Below are positions 12,640-32,462 of a stretch of DNA of 64,000 nucleotides, in pieces. The DNA is from Phymorhynchus buccinoides. Lineage: Eukaryota; Mollusca; Gastropoda; Neogastropoda; Raphitomidae. The stretch's first letter is position 1, and every line of letters begins with the position of its first letter. The position numbers were made by a program, and so were the translations under genes. Below the pieces are notes generated by a model. It had not been told where the DNA came from. It worked only from the letters and a program-made list of their open reading frames with translations, and ran no database searches. The stretch spans positions 58,084,284 through 58,148,283 of the forward strand of contig CM065684.1 in NCBI GenBank assembly GCA_017654935.2, in the 5' to 3' direction.

Positions 12640-13400
12640 CTCGACTCTTGAGTTTATTATTGGTTTTGTACAGTTCTCATTTCACTTATTTATTTGTATA
12701 CAGTGATAAACGTTTTTTGTTCATTATTGCGTTCTTTTATTTATTTAATATGTTTGGCTAGAATTCATTTCACTTTATTTCTATCTATACGGAGATAATG
12801 ATGACCTGACTATTTTGTAGTTCGCAAAGAATTGTTTATTGTATTATCCAATTTCTTCTGTGCAGTGATAAGGAACTATTTGGTCCCTTCTTCGATTCAT
12901 TCATTTCATTAATTGATTTATTCACTACGTCCGCTTATTTACAATTTATTTGTAAACAGTGATAAAGATTGGGTGGGTAATTAGTACATTTCACTATTCA
13001 ATAAATAAGCGAATACAGGTCGATCTTTGTGTTTGTCTGTCAGTTCCATTATTTATTTCATGATAAAATTTTTTACCATGTTTCCACTTTTCATTGTAAA
13101 TACCTACATTTATTTATTATGTGTGGTTCTTCATTATAGTTTCATTTCATTTTAATGTACATAAACTCAATTATTTATTTCTTCCTCAACTTGTTTGATT
13201 TCATGTCATTGTCTCATGTATTTCTGTACAAAACTGCATTTATTTATTTTTCTCTCTCTCGTCATATCATTTTATTGATGATATTGTATAATAAAGCTCT
13301 CTTTTACTTGGATTGTAAGGCAATCAGCATATTCTCACGGTTTCATAGTGTATCAGTTTTGCAAAGGCTTGGAAGCACTTTGAGATTTGTTTCACATTCA
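12640..13400 (+). other. AU-rich tract with many ATTTA pentamers
   Basis: ATTTA and TTATTTATT motifs recur every few tens of bases, together with repeated 'cagtgataa' words (around 12700, 12860, 12958). A polyadenylation-like AATAAA occurs near 13291. If this is still Jagged 3' UTR it would be an AU-rich instability region; otherwise it is AT-rich spacer. Confidence 0.4.
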
Positions 13401-13782
13401 AAATGATTCATTCATTTAAATGAAATGTAACCCCTAAAACTGAAGTATTCGAAAATATCTTTTTAATTTATTCTTTGTTTCTAGTCTGAAACTGTGATGA
13501 ACTTGTGCAATCAATATTATTATTGTTCATTTTCTTCATTAAATTCAAGTTGGTTCGTTTCTGTCACTAAAATCATTATTTACACGCGCACAAATTTTCA
13601 AAACAGCAATTTTGTCATAAATGCTTTTTTTCTTTCTTGAAGCTAAAATTCTAAATAAATTAAAGGCAGCTTATTTCTTCATTACATATTACAGTTCAGA
13701 ACTAACGCACAGATAATTTACAAAATGTTTTAACTGAAATATTTAAATGTGGGAAAATTGCTGTGTGTTGAATCACATCCCA

Positions 13783-14212
13783 TATGTGACCCCCCGCACC
13801 ACGAAAGGGACATTAAATATCTGTCAAATTGACCATTTTGATAAATAATACATTTGAAAACTTCAGACAATTCTCTTTTTAATGATACAAGAATCATGCT
13901 TGTATCTTTTTCCATTCCCGAGTTATGAGCATTTAAAGTGAGTAGGGTGAGCGTCGGTCATTTTGAGAAAACAGGCTAGCCTAGCTGTAGAAAATGCATT
14001 GACCGACTCGTTTTAAAACACTTATAAGACCGTTAAGAGACCATAGTAAAGATTATCCTTTATAAATATGAAAGATAAGATGTTAGAGAACACAAAAATA
14101 CCCATAACTCAAAATTGATTTTTTTTAAATGAGATGCTTGACTTTGCAAGCCTGTTGTGAGAAACTAGCCCAGCAACTTAATGTCCCTTTCGTGGTGCTG
14201 GGTCACATATAT
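13783..14212. mobile_element. MITE family B, copy 2
   Basis: Same inverted ends as 2645-3068 (TGTGACCC...CACCACGAAAGGGACATTAA) and the same interior in inverted orientation. Confidence 0.85.
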
Positions 14213-14244
14213 GTAATTGATGAAACATAAACTTTGTTTTTCTT

Positions 14245-14250
<6 letters not shown>

Positions 14251-14289
<39 letters not shown>
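14251..14289. repeat. (GA)n microsatellite
   Basis: Uninterrupted GA dinucleotides. Confidence 0.97.
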
Positions 14290-14290
<1 letters not shown>

Positions 14291-14323
14291 TGGAATGGGG
14301 AATGCAGCCAAGTAGTTTATTGT

Positions 14324-14569
14324 TTAACCCTTTCACCGCCAGCCATATTTAAGCCAAAAATGTCCATTAAATTTACCTGGGTAGAGAACAAAATCCATCT
14401 ACAGTATTGGGGATTCTTCAGTGACATATATAAAATAAGGTCTACCCTCACTTCCCAAAACTAAGACAATAGGGTCTTTGGATAATAGACCCCAATTTGA
14501 TGCCTTTTGGTGACATAGGTGTTAAATCACTGTGGTGCTAAGATGCGACTTTGGCGGTGAAAGGGTTAA
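14324..14569. mobile_element. MITE family C, copy 1 (piggyBac-like ends)
   Basis: TTAA followed by CCCTTTCACCGCCA, and the inverse TGGCGGTGAAAGGG followed by TTAA, about 246 bp. TTAA target sites and CCC-starting termini fit non-autonomous piggyBac elements. Copies also at 41699, 44327 and 53826. Confidence 0.85.
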
Positions 14570-14814
14570 CAGTGAACATTAGGATCATGTTTTTTGTTTT
14601 TTAAAGTCCATTTGTCATTAAGATAATCTGTAAGATTGTGAACTGGCGGAATATTTCATGTGTGTACAGCTTCTTTGTTAATAACTCATCTGCATCATTT
14701 CTCATTGATCATTGGGGCAGATCAGAGGGCAGGATGAAAAAAAGCTTTGTTAGCTTATTCTTTAACCCTCAATAAAGATGATTTTGACTTGACTTGTTTG
14801 ACAGTAACTCAGCA

Positions 14815-14990
14815 AGTAACGTATTTTTCAGACTATAAGGCGATACTTTTTCCAGACTGAGACCCCTGCGCCTTATAATATGACTAATAATATAGTAAGA
14901 CAGTGTAATGACAAAATTTGAATTTTGTGTAAAATTTGGGGGGGTGCACCTGATAATCTTCTTCAGCACTCCAACCCAGGTGCACCTTAT

Positions 14991-15035
<45 letters not shown>
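14815..15035. mobile_element. Fragment of an 'ataaggcgcacc'-type TIR element followed by (GTA)n
   Basis: The words gtatttttcagactataagg and gcgccttata at 14820-14880 match the ends of the fuller element at 49321-49893. A pure GTA/TAG trinucleotide array occupies about 14993-15035. Confidence 0.6.
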
Positions 15036-15038
<3 letters not shown>

Positions 15039-17073
15039 CGTAGGGACAAAATAAGCTGTTAAGCTTTTTTATATAGTCCCATCTTATACATAAAGTATAA
15101 CAACAAAAATTTGTTCAAGGTGTATTACGGTCAATTTTCCTAATTAAAATTCTTTTTGGTCAAAGCTTCTAAACATATTTAAATATTTTGGAGAATCATC
15201 CAAGCGGTTTTTGAATGTTAGTATTTTTAGTAATAAAAAAATATGGTATTGTCTATGGACATCCATCATCGTTTTGTCCTGCGTGTTTTTCCTTGTTTGT
15301 GTACATAATACAGTGATCGTTATTTATTGTCGCTCCACATTGTTTGGTGTGTACAACAACAGTAGCACATGTACATTTGCGTGTCATTTTGGTGTGATTA
15401 ATAATAACTAATGTCATTAGTCCAAGGGTGTACATATTTCTGGAATTTTGACCTGTGTAATTTATCAACATCATCATCATCAAAGTTAGACTGCTGTGAA
15501 CGATTCAGTGATTTCATAATTTCTGATTTATTTCTTCTTTCTTCCTTTTTTTTTGTTGGTTTGAAAGTCGGCATTTTTTATGCTGCTCTTGAGAATTTTT
15601 TGGGGTAGAGAAGGGGTGGGTTGGAGTGCTGAAGATGATGAAATCATACTGCATTGACAACATTAATTATCAACTTTTATACTATTTATTGTACTCTGCA
15701 TCTGTTTGTCTGTCTCTGGCAGTAAGCTTTCTCTCCCCCCCCCCCCTCCCTCCCCAACCCCCTTTCTCCTTGCCTTTTCCTCAACAGATTAAACAAAATT
15801 GTTTCATTTAAAAAAAGAAAAGGTAAGACATATAGTCAGCCAATTAAAAGATCTTTGTAATGTTCCCCACGTGTACCCCACCTCCAGCCAAAATGAAGTA
15901 CATTGTAAATATTTGGCTTGGAAACAGTTATCGTCTTGGGTTTTTTTCTTCATTTTATAGAATTGAAGTAACTTTTAAACATCCGACATGTACAATCAAC
16001 CAATTCAAAGCGCAGAAAAGTTTCTGGGTTAAAGAATGACCGATATTTTTCAAGGATAAAACTTTTATTAATGATTAAGTGATTGAAAATAGATTTGATA
16101 TTTTCAAAATGTTTCTAAGTGTCTGGTGTATTCTTTAAAAACTGTTGGTGAAGGGTGTTACCTGTTTATGTTAGCCATTGATTGTTTTTCTTGTCTGTTT
16201 ATTTTAATAAAGTGACACTGGATTAATTTTGTGTAGACAAATTCTATTAACGTTTTTTTCTACCAGTATTCAAAGCTGTCCCTAAAAACACATTACAATA
16301 TCAAACTGGTGACAGTTTGCGTTTTTTTACAATTTCCCCCACATTTTTTACAAAAAAGGTTGATGTCTTAAGTTTATCTCATATATATTGTGTTTTGACA
16401 AAAACGTCTGTGTGACCTATAGTTAACTGCAAATTTGGAACCCTACCCCAACCCTTAAAATTACAACAATAAAAATGTAATTTGTGATACATGCTGCTTC
16501 TGTTTCCAGTACAGAAATGTGTCACATAAAACATGTCACAAATATCTTTACTTCTTAATTCAGGTACTAAATCCTCTCCTACAATCCCCATCCCCCAATT
16601 CCCCCTTCATTCCTTTGTTGATGTTGTTGTTGAAGGCACTGGTTCATTCAGTTGCAACATTTGACACACAAAAATCATCGAGGACCTTTCACAAAGGGTT
16701 GAAGTTTTTTGGGTATTTTTTATCTTAATATTTTCCATAGTATTTCATTTTCTTTTTTTTCTTCCATCTTCCTTTCCATTATTTAATATCAAATGCCACA
16801 CACACATAGAAGAGAAAAATTAGTATGTGCACAATTAATCGATAATATATTCCAAATCTAATTGTATGTGTGCTATGTTTTTCTATTGCTTATGATGTTC
16901 ATATTTTCATTTTTATTTTGTATTAAGCTTTTAGTTTTGTGTTTTGGAGGTTGTTGGGGTTTTTGTCTTCAGTTATAGCATGCACAGATACAACACATTC
17001 ATTCCACGACACTGAGAAAGAAACTGAACAAGCTTCAACATCTTTGAATTTAATATCACAATAATCATTAAAT
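15036..17073. other. AT-rich intergenic stretch without recognisable genes
   Basis: No reading frame with family resemblance, no convincing splice pairs; only a poly-C/T run near 15730 and scattered homopolymers. Confidence 0.5.
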
Positions 17074-18030
17074 TGTGACCCGATTTCACGAACCGGGTCT
17101 TAACTCACAAGCAGCGATTGTGGTAGAGGCCCGAAAAAGGTTCAGTGGGTCAAAAGTATGGATTTTGAGTTTTCACTTGAAATGGATTCTGCCACCATTA
17201 AACTTCAACTTCAAATTGTAAATGCATTAAAACACATTTTAATTGACATACCCCATGGCAATTATCCTATTTTAATCGCCTGTAAAGACTAAATTTTTGA
17301 TTGAAAACTGTAAACTGAAACCCTGATCGGGCCCCATCATGTTATATATCTCTGGAAAGCTTGTGACCTTAACCTGCTTCTGCTCGCGTGCTCGTTTTGA
17401 AATCTAACCAATCAGAAGTATGGTATTGCAAAACTTAGGCGTTAACACAGAGTTAGAGAATTGAAAACTTCGACCAATGAGAGGTTAGGATAGACTCTGT
17501 CGCTAGTTACCGAAAGGCAACGCGTAACGGGATTGGTCGAGAGGGAGACAACTTGCTGCTTGCAGTTTCGAAGCAACATGGATATGATGCAGACGATCTC
17601 TTTCGAAATATTTACTTTTTTGTTCAATTCTCGGCCATTTACAACCCTACCAGCCGCAGATCAAGGAGAACTTGAAGCATTGTTAGCAAAATATTTCAAC
17701 TCGACGGATTCCGACGATGAAAACGAAACTGACCGTGACGATGACTGCCTCAAAACTGTAAAACCTGCTTCGACTCCGACTCGGCGACTGCTACACTAGT
17801 CAGTGACTAGTGCTAGGCCTAGGATGGCTCAAAAATCTTTGAACCCCGTTTTCTCAAAATGACCATCTGCTGGGTTACCCTCTTTAACACCCCATAACTT
17901 CCTCATTTTTTGGAGAAGAGCAATAAATCATATATCAAAAGAAAGGTAAATGTCTGCAGATTATGTAAATGCTAATATATCAAAATCTGCCATTTTCACC
18001 TTAAGACCCACTTTGTGGTGATGGGTCACA
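17074..18030. mobile_element. TIR element of about 957 bp carrying a promoter-like segment and a short acidic ORF
   Basis: Imperfect termini of about 30 bp: TGTGACCCGATTTCACGAAC at the left and, inverted, TGTGACCCATCACCACAAAG at the right, both running into GGGTCTTAA. The word resembles family B ends. Inside lie three CCAAT/ATTGG boxes (about 17409, 17474, 17531) and then an ATG at 17578 opening 73 codons to 17799 with an acidic tract (DSDDENETDRDDD). I do not recognise the peptide. Confidence 0.6.
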
Positions 18031-19140
18031 TTTGCCAGAGGGAATTGTGTATGAAAAAAAATGACAATGTCTTTTTCCAATTTTAAGCCCTATAAATGCA
18101 GTCACATATTATGTGTATTATTTTGCGTGTGCACATGTATCACAAATGCAACACACACAATGTGAACACTCACATACACATAAACACTTCACTATTTATT
18201 TGTTTGTTTTCTTTTTTATTAGACATCTTATGACATGCATAAATAATTTAGATCATTTTCTTACAGCTGATATCTAAACATTTTTTTGTAAGTTTGTACA
18301 TCACTGTACTAATCCATGCCTCCTGGTGTACAAGTCAGAATTTATGTTATTCTGGGAAATGTTTATTTATTGGCAACATTGTGTGCAATATTAAACACAT
18401 TTTGTGTTCTTTAATTTGAAAAACTGAAACTGTGTACATATATATGTGAACGCTTCTTAATTTTGTTACCAGTCTATTGCGTGCAATATTGTATTTTCCA
18501 TTTGTCCAATTTTGTGCAAAGTGAACACTTGTCGTATTTATTTTCATTGGTCCATTTGTGTGCAATACTGAGAATATCTTATGTATGTTCATAATTCTAC
18601 TCTGTGCTAAGTCAAACATTTTATACTGGTCAGCTCTTTAAGGGCAAATGTTAAACGTTTGTTATTATTTCTGTCACTCCATTGCATGCTTGGATAAAAA
18701 GTTGTCATTTTTTTAATACCAAATTTGTTGTTTGAATTCTTCTAAACACTAGTCACTTGTGCAATATGTTTCTTTTAGTTTTATTTACAATTTATTTATT
18801 GCTACAATCCGTGCAATCGTGTACATTCTGTTACCTGTTGTCACAAGTTCATTTTGTATAGTTTCACCACTTCATTTTTCATATAAATGTGAACACATCA
18901 TTTTTTTTTTCAATGGCATCTTCACGAATAAGTTAAGCAATGTTTGTAATTATATTTATTTATGTATAAATTTGTTTTATTTATTGTACCGTGGTCATGG
19001 CTCTGTGGTCTTGATAGCGCATCATGTGACTTTGTTTCCACATTATTTTCTTGGTTGAGATCATTGGCAATGTGTTCTAGGCGATTTTTAGTCCACAAGG
19101 CTTTGAGTTCATCATGAGGAAATAAAACAAAAACTGCTGC
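18031..19140. other. AT-rich spacer with loosely repeated 'gtgcaatattg' words
   Basis: Diverged short repeats (for example 18385, 18480, 18560) but no clear unit and no gene. Confidence 0.4.
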
Positions 19141-19152
19141 CTGTGACAAAAT

Positions 19153-19445
19153 GTGTGTGTGTGTTTGTGTGTGCATACATGTGTATGTGTGCGTGCATGC
19201 GTGTGTGTGTGTGTACGCAAGCATGTGTCTGTATGTGTGTGTGTATGTGTTTGTGTGCGCGCACGTGTGTGTGTGAGTGTACTTGTGTGTGTATCCTCTG
19301 GAATGTGTGTGTGTGTGTCTGTCCGTGCGGCCTTGTAGCTGTGACTTATTGAATGAGAGCTGATGAATGGGGTCTTTGAGTGTGTCTGTCCGTGTGTGTG
19401 TGTGTATGTGTGTCTGCATGTGTGTGTGTATGTGTGTGTGTGCTT
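19153..19445. repeat. (GT)n-rich low-complexity tract
   Basis: Interrupted TG/TGTA/TGTC arrays. Long His/Thr or Cys/Val frames here are translation artefacts of the repeat. Confidence 0.95.
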
Positions 19446-19499
19446 TGCTTTGTACATGAGTTGTTGCTGGTTTCTGTCATTCGTAAATACTATTTTTGT

Positions 19500-19975
19500 T
19501 GTCTACTTGTTGATGAACATTTGATTGCAAAGCGCTTTGGGCTCATTTGAGGCAAAGCGCTATATAAATATACTATTATTATTATCATTTGGTGGGAGAG
19601 ATCTCTTGAGCAAATATATTCACCCATGGTGCTAGAACTTGATTTAAACCCCAACCAGTACCTACGCCCCAGTGCCCCTAGAACAAGAGGATCAGAGATT
19701 CTTCCAAGAAAGGACAGCACACCCGGTCCTCTACCATTCCTTCTTCCCTCGCACGCTGAGAGAATGGAACTCGCTCCCTACAGCCATGACAGACACCATC
19801 AGTCCTCTACCATTCCTTCTTCCCTCGCACGCTGAGAGAATGGAACTCGCTCCCTACAGCCATGACAGACACCATCAGTTCAGAAGTTTTCAGGGCCGGC
19901 CTCGGTGGCATCACCACCAGCCACCGGGCCTCTTTCTGCTAAAAATCCATGCAGAAATGTAAATAGTTTTAACGC
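19500..19975 (+). mobile_element. LINE 3' fragment with an internal 75-bp tandem duplication
   Basis: The frame reads FFPRTLREWNSLPTAM, the usual C-terminal signature of CR1/RTE-type LINE proteins. The 75 bp holding this signature are present twice in tandem (about 19729-19803 and 19804-19878). Just upstream, 19530-19585 (aaagcgctttgggctc ... gcgctatataaata followed by ATT repeats) looks like the 3' tail of another LINE or SINE. Confidence 0.7.
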
Positions 19976-20211
19976 AAGACTTTTAGTGCAGTACTGCACT
20001 GTTTTAAAATCCTGTTTTAATGCTGCCTGCCTAATGTGACCAGTTAGTTGGACTTCAAACGCCCGCGATAGGGCCCTGTCCAGTAACTGGAAAAAGAAGT
20101 AGAACAGTTAACCAGCTTTCGCTCCACGGCTGGTTAAAAATCCCTCACACTGGTTTACACATCATTCACGTTAGTAGTCTCTATCTCACTGGGGTCCATC
20201 CATACTGTAAG

Positions 20212-27932
<7,721 letters not shown>

Positions 27933-28125
27933 TTTTTTTCTCCAACTTTTTGTTTTCATCTCCGAGTGGTCGCCCCTGATTCAAAGGATCATTACTCCCA
28001 AAGTGAAAGCAAAGTGACTTCCCTTGAACCTTTACTTCCGTTTCTTCACACTTTATCAGCTCCACGGCATTCTTCAATTCTTGTCTTGTGTTTTTGGTTC
28101 ACTAATTTTAACAACACTATCCAGT
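27933..28125. promoter_or_regulatory. Divergent ARV1/POP7 promoter region
   Basis: Only 193 bp separate the two divergent start codons. No TATA box is evident. ACTTCCG at about 28033 is a candidate ETS-family site of the kind common in bidirectional housekeeping promoters. Promoter function is inferred from geometry. Confidence 0.6.
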
Positions 28126-28572
28126 ATGCAGACTCCAGAATCTAAAGAAGAAAAGAAAGGCGCTAAAAGTTCCCAAGATTTCAGAGAACTGATCTGTAAA
28201 GAAGAATACTTGCTGAAGAAACGTCTTCCTCCACGCTTGCCACGCCGACGCAACGACGTTTACGTTTCTCGCAAAACAAACTTCGTTGGACAGTTACAGC
28301 GAAGTGAGAGGATTCTTAACCAAGAACACGAGCTGTTTATTCATGGCCTCGGCAGTTCAATCAACAGGGCCATCAATCTTGCCTTGCAGTTGAAGGAAAG
28401 AGGGCTGGGGACCTTAGAAATTGACACGAAAACGTCAACGGTTGACCTGACTGATGACTTAGAGCCAGAAACGGACGACTTGGAGCCAGAAACCAGAACT
28501 AGGCAAAATTCAGCAGTACACATCCGTGTGTTTAGACTGGAAGAACCCACGCAAGAGCTTGGAACTCAGTGA
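28126..28572 (+). CDS. POP7: POP7/Rpp20, RNase P/MRP protein subunit p20
   Basis: Alba-family subunit that, with Rpp25, binds the P3 domain of RNase P and RNase MRP RNA in the nucleus and nucleolus, in tRNA and rRNA processing. Uninterrupted 148-residue frame; human Rpp20 has 140. Recognisable blocks: YLLKKRLPPRLPRRRNDVYV, FIHGLGSSINRAINLALQL, TSTVDLTDDLEPET and SAVHIRVFR, all in the human order. The start is the first in-frame ATG (28126, A at -3); upstream in-frame codons lack ATG and are taken as 5' UTR. A short internal duplication (DDLEPET twice) precedes the last strand. No intron is needed. Confidence 0.94.
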   Translation: MQTPESKEEKKGAKSSQDFRELICKEEYLLKKRLPPRLPRRRNDVYVSRKTNFVGQLQRSERILNQEHELFIHGLGSSINRAINLALQLKERGLGTLEIDTKTSTVDLTDDLEPETDDLEPETRTRQNSAVHIRVFRLEEPTQELGTQ

Positions 28573-30045
28573 TACTTTAAAAAAAAAATATATCAGCAAA
28601 TATCTTCAACCTGGTGAAGTTGGCTGATTGACTTGAAGAAGAAGACACTTTCAGGCTATGTAGGTGAAATATGAACACTGCAATTTACGCATTGTAGAAT
28701 AGCACCATTTTTTTCATCATTAACCTGGGACCCTCGCCAGCAAGGACATTGACAGATGGTCCAGTGGTGTGCTGTTCTTTTCATCAAGAGATGCTACCAT
28801 ACCTCTAGCATCTCAACAATTGATAGAGCAGTTTGGCTGGCCCATCAACAGTGTCTTGAAATGTTTCACTAACACTAACAGGCCTGCTTCCCACAATGCA
28901 CTATCTGGGAACTGGAATTCTGGCTCTGATTTGATGCGTCTCATGCACCATTTTGTGTCAAAAACCGCAATCTAGAAGTAGAACTCATGTGACCCAGTTT
29001 TTGTGGGGTTTTTTTTAAGGCTCTCTTCCGCAACAGCCCCCTACATTTTAAGTGCGGAAATAGTCAAGTGTGAATATGGTCATTCAGGGGGAGGAAGGAA
29101 GAACAGTCATTCTGAAGCATTTTTATGGAATATGAAAAGCATGTTCAGAGACAGAGCTTTGAAAAGAATTTATGATTCATAAACTGTTCAACTACAATAT
29201 TTGATTGTTTGTGATGTACAACAGATACTTTTTTTTCAGTTAAAGTTTATCTGTGGTCTAGTGTGATTTCATTTGGTCATGATGTAAAAACTAAAAAAGT
29301 GTGCTGAAATGGGGTGTAGTGATCTATCCCATGCCCTCCTTTGATTTGAGTTTGAATCAGTCAGTTTGATAGGATGCCTCATGCCATCTGTCTGCCGAAA
29401 CAAAACAACATCACAGCATAAAACTTTAATGAAATGTGTGAAACGTTTGTGTCTCTGTTGTTTCTGTTTTAATATAATACTAATAGTAGATAATGTCCTC
29501 TTTTGTTTGGAATGAGTGAACTTTGATCTGTGCAAATTTTAATTGGTCAAGATCTGAAGATGTATTTGTTCAATTGAAAAGTCAACATAAGGACAAATTT
29601 CAAAAAGTTTGCTAAAACATTGCAAACTTAAATCTGTGTGTTTGAATATGTCTGCCATGCTAAGCATGCTCTATGACTGAAATCGTGAAATGTGATTATG
29701 CATAGAATGTTTTATTCCAAGTTTGACATGGATCTGTATGTTACCAGTGTGAATCACTGAATCAATGAGATTCGATTGTTATTGAATATATTGTTAAGAT
29801 GATGTGATCCTCTTAAGTTCTGTTGTTGTTGTTTTAAATAGTGTTATGGTTGTGTTGATGATTGGGTGTAACTGAAACTGAAAATACCAGTGCTAAATAT
29901 AACAAAACTTTTGCTACACTGTATTTAGATGGGGTTCCAATATTTGTGAACACACTGCAAAGTTGCTTTTATTGTGCCTCAAAAGTTCTCAAGTTGAAAA
30001 ATGATTAATTTCATTTGATTTCATTTCTTCCCTGTCCTATGGCTT
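28573..30045. other. POP7 3' flank; includes the right copy of the 63-bp direct repeat and an unrecognised open frame
   Basis: 28724-28786 repeats 27235-27298. The frame running on from it to TAG at about 28973 stays open for 75 codons (contains QLIEQFGWPINSVLK) but has no ATG, and I recognise no family. The rest is AT-rich and featureless. Confidence 0.4.
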
Positions 30046-30660
30046 TTTCTCAGACAGTTCTCTGTCTTACATCACTGACATTATCTCTTGTTACACATCC
30101 TCTAGAACTCTTCGCTCTTCTTCTGACAATAGAATTCTTCAAGTTCCACAAGTCCTGACCAAGTCATTTGGCCACCGTTCATTCTCTGTTTCTGCACCAA
30201 CTGTCTTGAATTCTCTCCCCTATGAAGTTAGACATTCCAATTCTGCCGAATCTTTCAAAGGAGCTCTTAAAACTTACCTATTCAAACTATGTTTCTTGAA
30301 TTGAACCCCTGCCATGGCTGTAGAATCGTGTGAGTGTGTGTGTGTGTGCCTCTGCGTATGGGTTGTTTGTTTTGCTTTTGTTTGTGGGTGTATGCACGTG
30401 CGCGTGCGTGTGTGTCAGTGGGAAAAAGTTAAGCTGGGATTTGAGCTGTTTTAAGATTTAATTTGTGATGGTGTTTGTCTAATGTTTGTAGATTTTACTA
30501 GTGTGCTATTGTATTTCCCATGTACTCAGTGTGAGCTACTTTGTTCTGTGCTTATTTATATGTTAGATGTAGATTATGTAAAGCGCAAAGAGCTCCAGTT
30601 AACTGAGAGGTGTTGCGCTATGCAAGCGACTTTTTATTATTATTATTATTATTATATGTT
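30046..30660 (+). mobile_element. LINE 3' end with A/T-rich tail
   Basis: The frame 30063-30303 reads KSFGHRSFSVSAPTVLNSLP and ESFKGALKTYLF, the classic C-terminus of L2/CR1-group LINE proteins. At 30577-30655 the tail (aagcgcaaagagctccagtt ... gttgcgctatg) runs into ATT repeats. The same tail occurs inverted at about 56205-56500. Confidence 0.75.
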
Positions 30661-30679
30661 TTAACCTTTACCAGACTTC

Positions 30680-31095
30680 CTGGGTCGCCCACGACCCGGA
30701 GACACACAAAAACTGTTATATCTCAAAAACTATTTAAGCAATCATCATGAAATTTCATGACTTTATCAAAAACGTTAATGGCTTTACGTGTCTTAAATTT
30801 CATTAATGTGTATAAAATACAAATGATGTAATATGATGCGTCATTTTAACATGCTTGTCCTGATGGCGCGGGTCTCCTATGACCCATACTTTAAAGAGCA
30901 GAATTATGCCACTGCAGTGCATTGAGTATGGGTCGTGGGAGACCCGCACCATCTGGATAAGGATAAACACATGGTGACTCTTTGACGAGTATGGGTCCTG
31001 GAGGACCCGCATCATCTGGACAGGGATAAACACTGTTAAAATGCATGTCCCTTTTTTTAAAAACTGAGTATGGGTCGTGGAAGACCCGCGCGATT
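30680..31095. repeat. Array of short hairpin motifs (gggtcgtgggagaccc)
   Basis: The motif tgagtatgggtcgtgggaga with ccgc after it recurs at about 30925, 30988 and 31066; it is inverted at about 30865 and a variant lies at 30683. Each is self-complementary (GGGTC...GACCC). Two copies are followed by catctggacagggataaaca-like sequence. Confidence 0.75.
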
Positions 31096-31283
31096 GTGAC
31101 TGTGTTGTCAAAATTTACACCAATGAAGAATATATTATTATAGAGCAATTAATTCTAGTGAAATGCAATTGAAATTCGTTTGAAGTGATGATAATGAGGG
31201 GCAGTGCCAAAAAATAAACAATTTTTATTTTCCATTGATATTTTCCAGAGAGAAGTTGGGAATGCATGTGTGATGTGGAGGCA

Positions 31284-31286
<3 letters not shown>

Positions 31287-31359
<73 letters not shown>

Positions 31360-31378
31360 TCACACACACACGCACACA
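31287..31378. repeat. (CA)n microsatellite
   Basis: Long CA array. Confidence 0.97.
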
Positions 31379-31737
31379 TTGTCTGAATCACTTTTAGTGG
31401 AAGGATGTTATCTGGAACTGAAGAAGAAGAAGAATTCACACACACACACACACACTGTGTTACTCTTACATGTCACTTGAAATTTTGGGATCCGGGAAAA
31501 TTCGGAATCTTCTCGGGAAAATATGGAATTCTGATTTTTCCCGGATACCGGAGTGGTCTCTGTAAAATTCAGAATTCTGAAATGTCCCAGGAAAATTCAA
31601 AATGTTCCCAAGTTTACAACAAAGTTAAAATTAATCAATTGAGAGAGAGATAGGGAGAGAGCGAGAGACAAATCCATAATTAGTAAGTAGGTGTGTTTTT
31701 GCTTGTGTTCCTAATCTTCTTCTTCTTCTTTTGCGTT

Positions 31738-31850
31738 CCCAGGACAAATGGCCATAATGGATAAGGTACATATGTGTCCGTTTTTCAGTTTTCACTGGTC
31801 ACCCCGCTGCATACAGCCGACATATTCTGATTTCTGATTGCGCGGATCTC
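31738..31850 (+). repeat. Dispersed repeat family J, copy 1
   Basis: Block gttttcactggtcaccccgc, tgcatacagccgacatattc is shared with 36590-36730 and, inverted, with 57898-58010. Confidence 0.7.
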
Positions 31851-32187
31851 TTCCTATTAAGGTGGCACACCTTCACACAAAATTTGACGCGATTCGGTCA
31901 AGCGGTTCGGGAGATATCCTTGGGACAGACAGAAAAAAACGAAGAAAAACCCCCAGACAAACCAGCCCATCGCAAAGTCCGTTCACCTTCGGTGACGGAC
32001 AATTACAGTTTCTTGTCTTTTGTAGATTGGTGCCCAAACTTGGTTAGCGTACTCCACATGTGGCCGGACCAATGCTTTGTACAGAAGCAGAAAATTTCAT
32101 GTGGTGTTGTCTACATATTCATAAGTCCGTCGTATGATTCCCATGATAGAATTGGCCTCGAGGACGAGTTGGCGACGACGAAAATGG

Positions 32188-32312
32188 AGTTTTACGTCCT
32201 CTTGGTCTGAATCAGACACATATGGGACATTTGTAAATACAAATATGGTGGGAACAATACTGGAGGCAGTACCCGGAGGCAGTACGAAACCAGTAAAGTC
32301 CCGATTTTGTAT
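32188..32312 (+). repeat. Dispersed repeat family G, copy 2
   Basis: tttacgtcctcttggtctga ... acacatatgggacatt ... aaagtcccgatt, as at 9137 and 62448. Confidence 0.65.
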
Positions 32313-32462
32313 TAATACAGATAGCTGTAGCGGTGACCACGCCTCGGTTAAACCTCATCAGCTATGGGACCGCCACAAGTTAGTATGGGAGGACGAGTTG
32401 GTTGGGGGAAAAAAGGATTTTATATTTTAATTATCAGTGCGCTATCCCAGTTCCAACGAGTA

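Noticed and set aside
19077..19457. His/Thr-rich or Cys/Val-rich open frames here and at 20301-20670, 56586-57524
   Set aside because: Translation of CA/GT microsatellites.
28024..28125. Upstream extension of POP7
   Set aside because: In-frame but without ATG and outside the family length; treated as 5' UTR/promoter.
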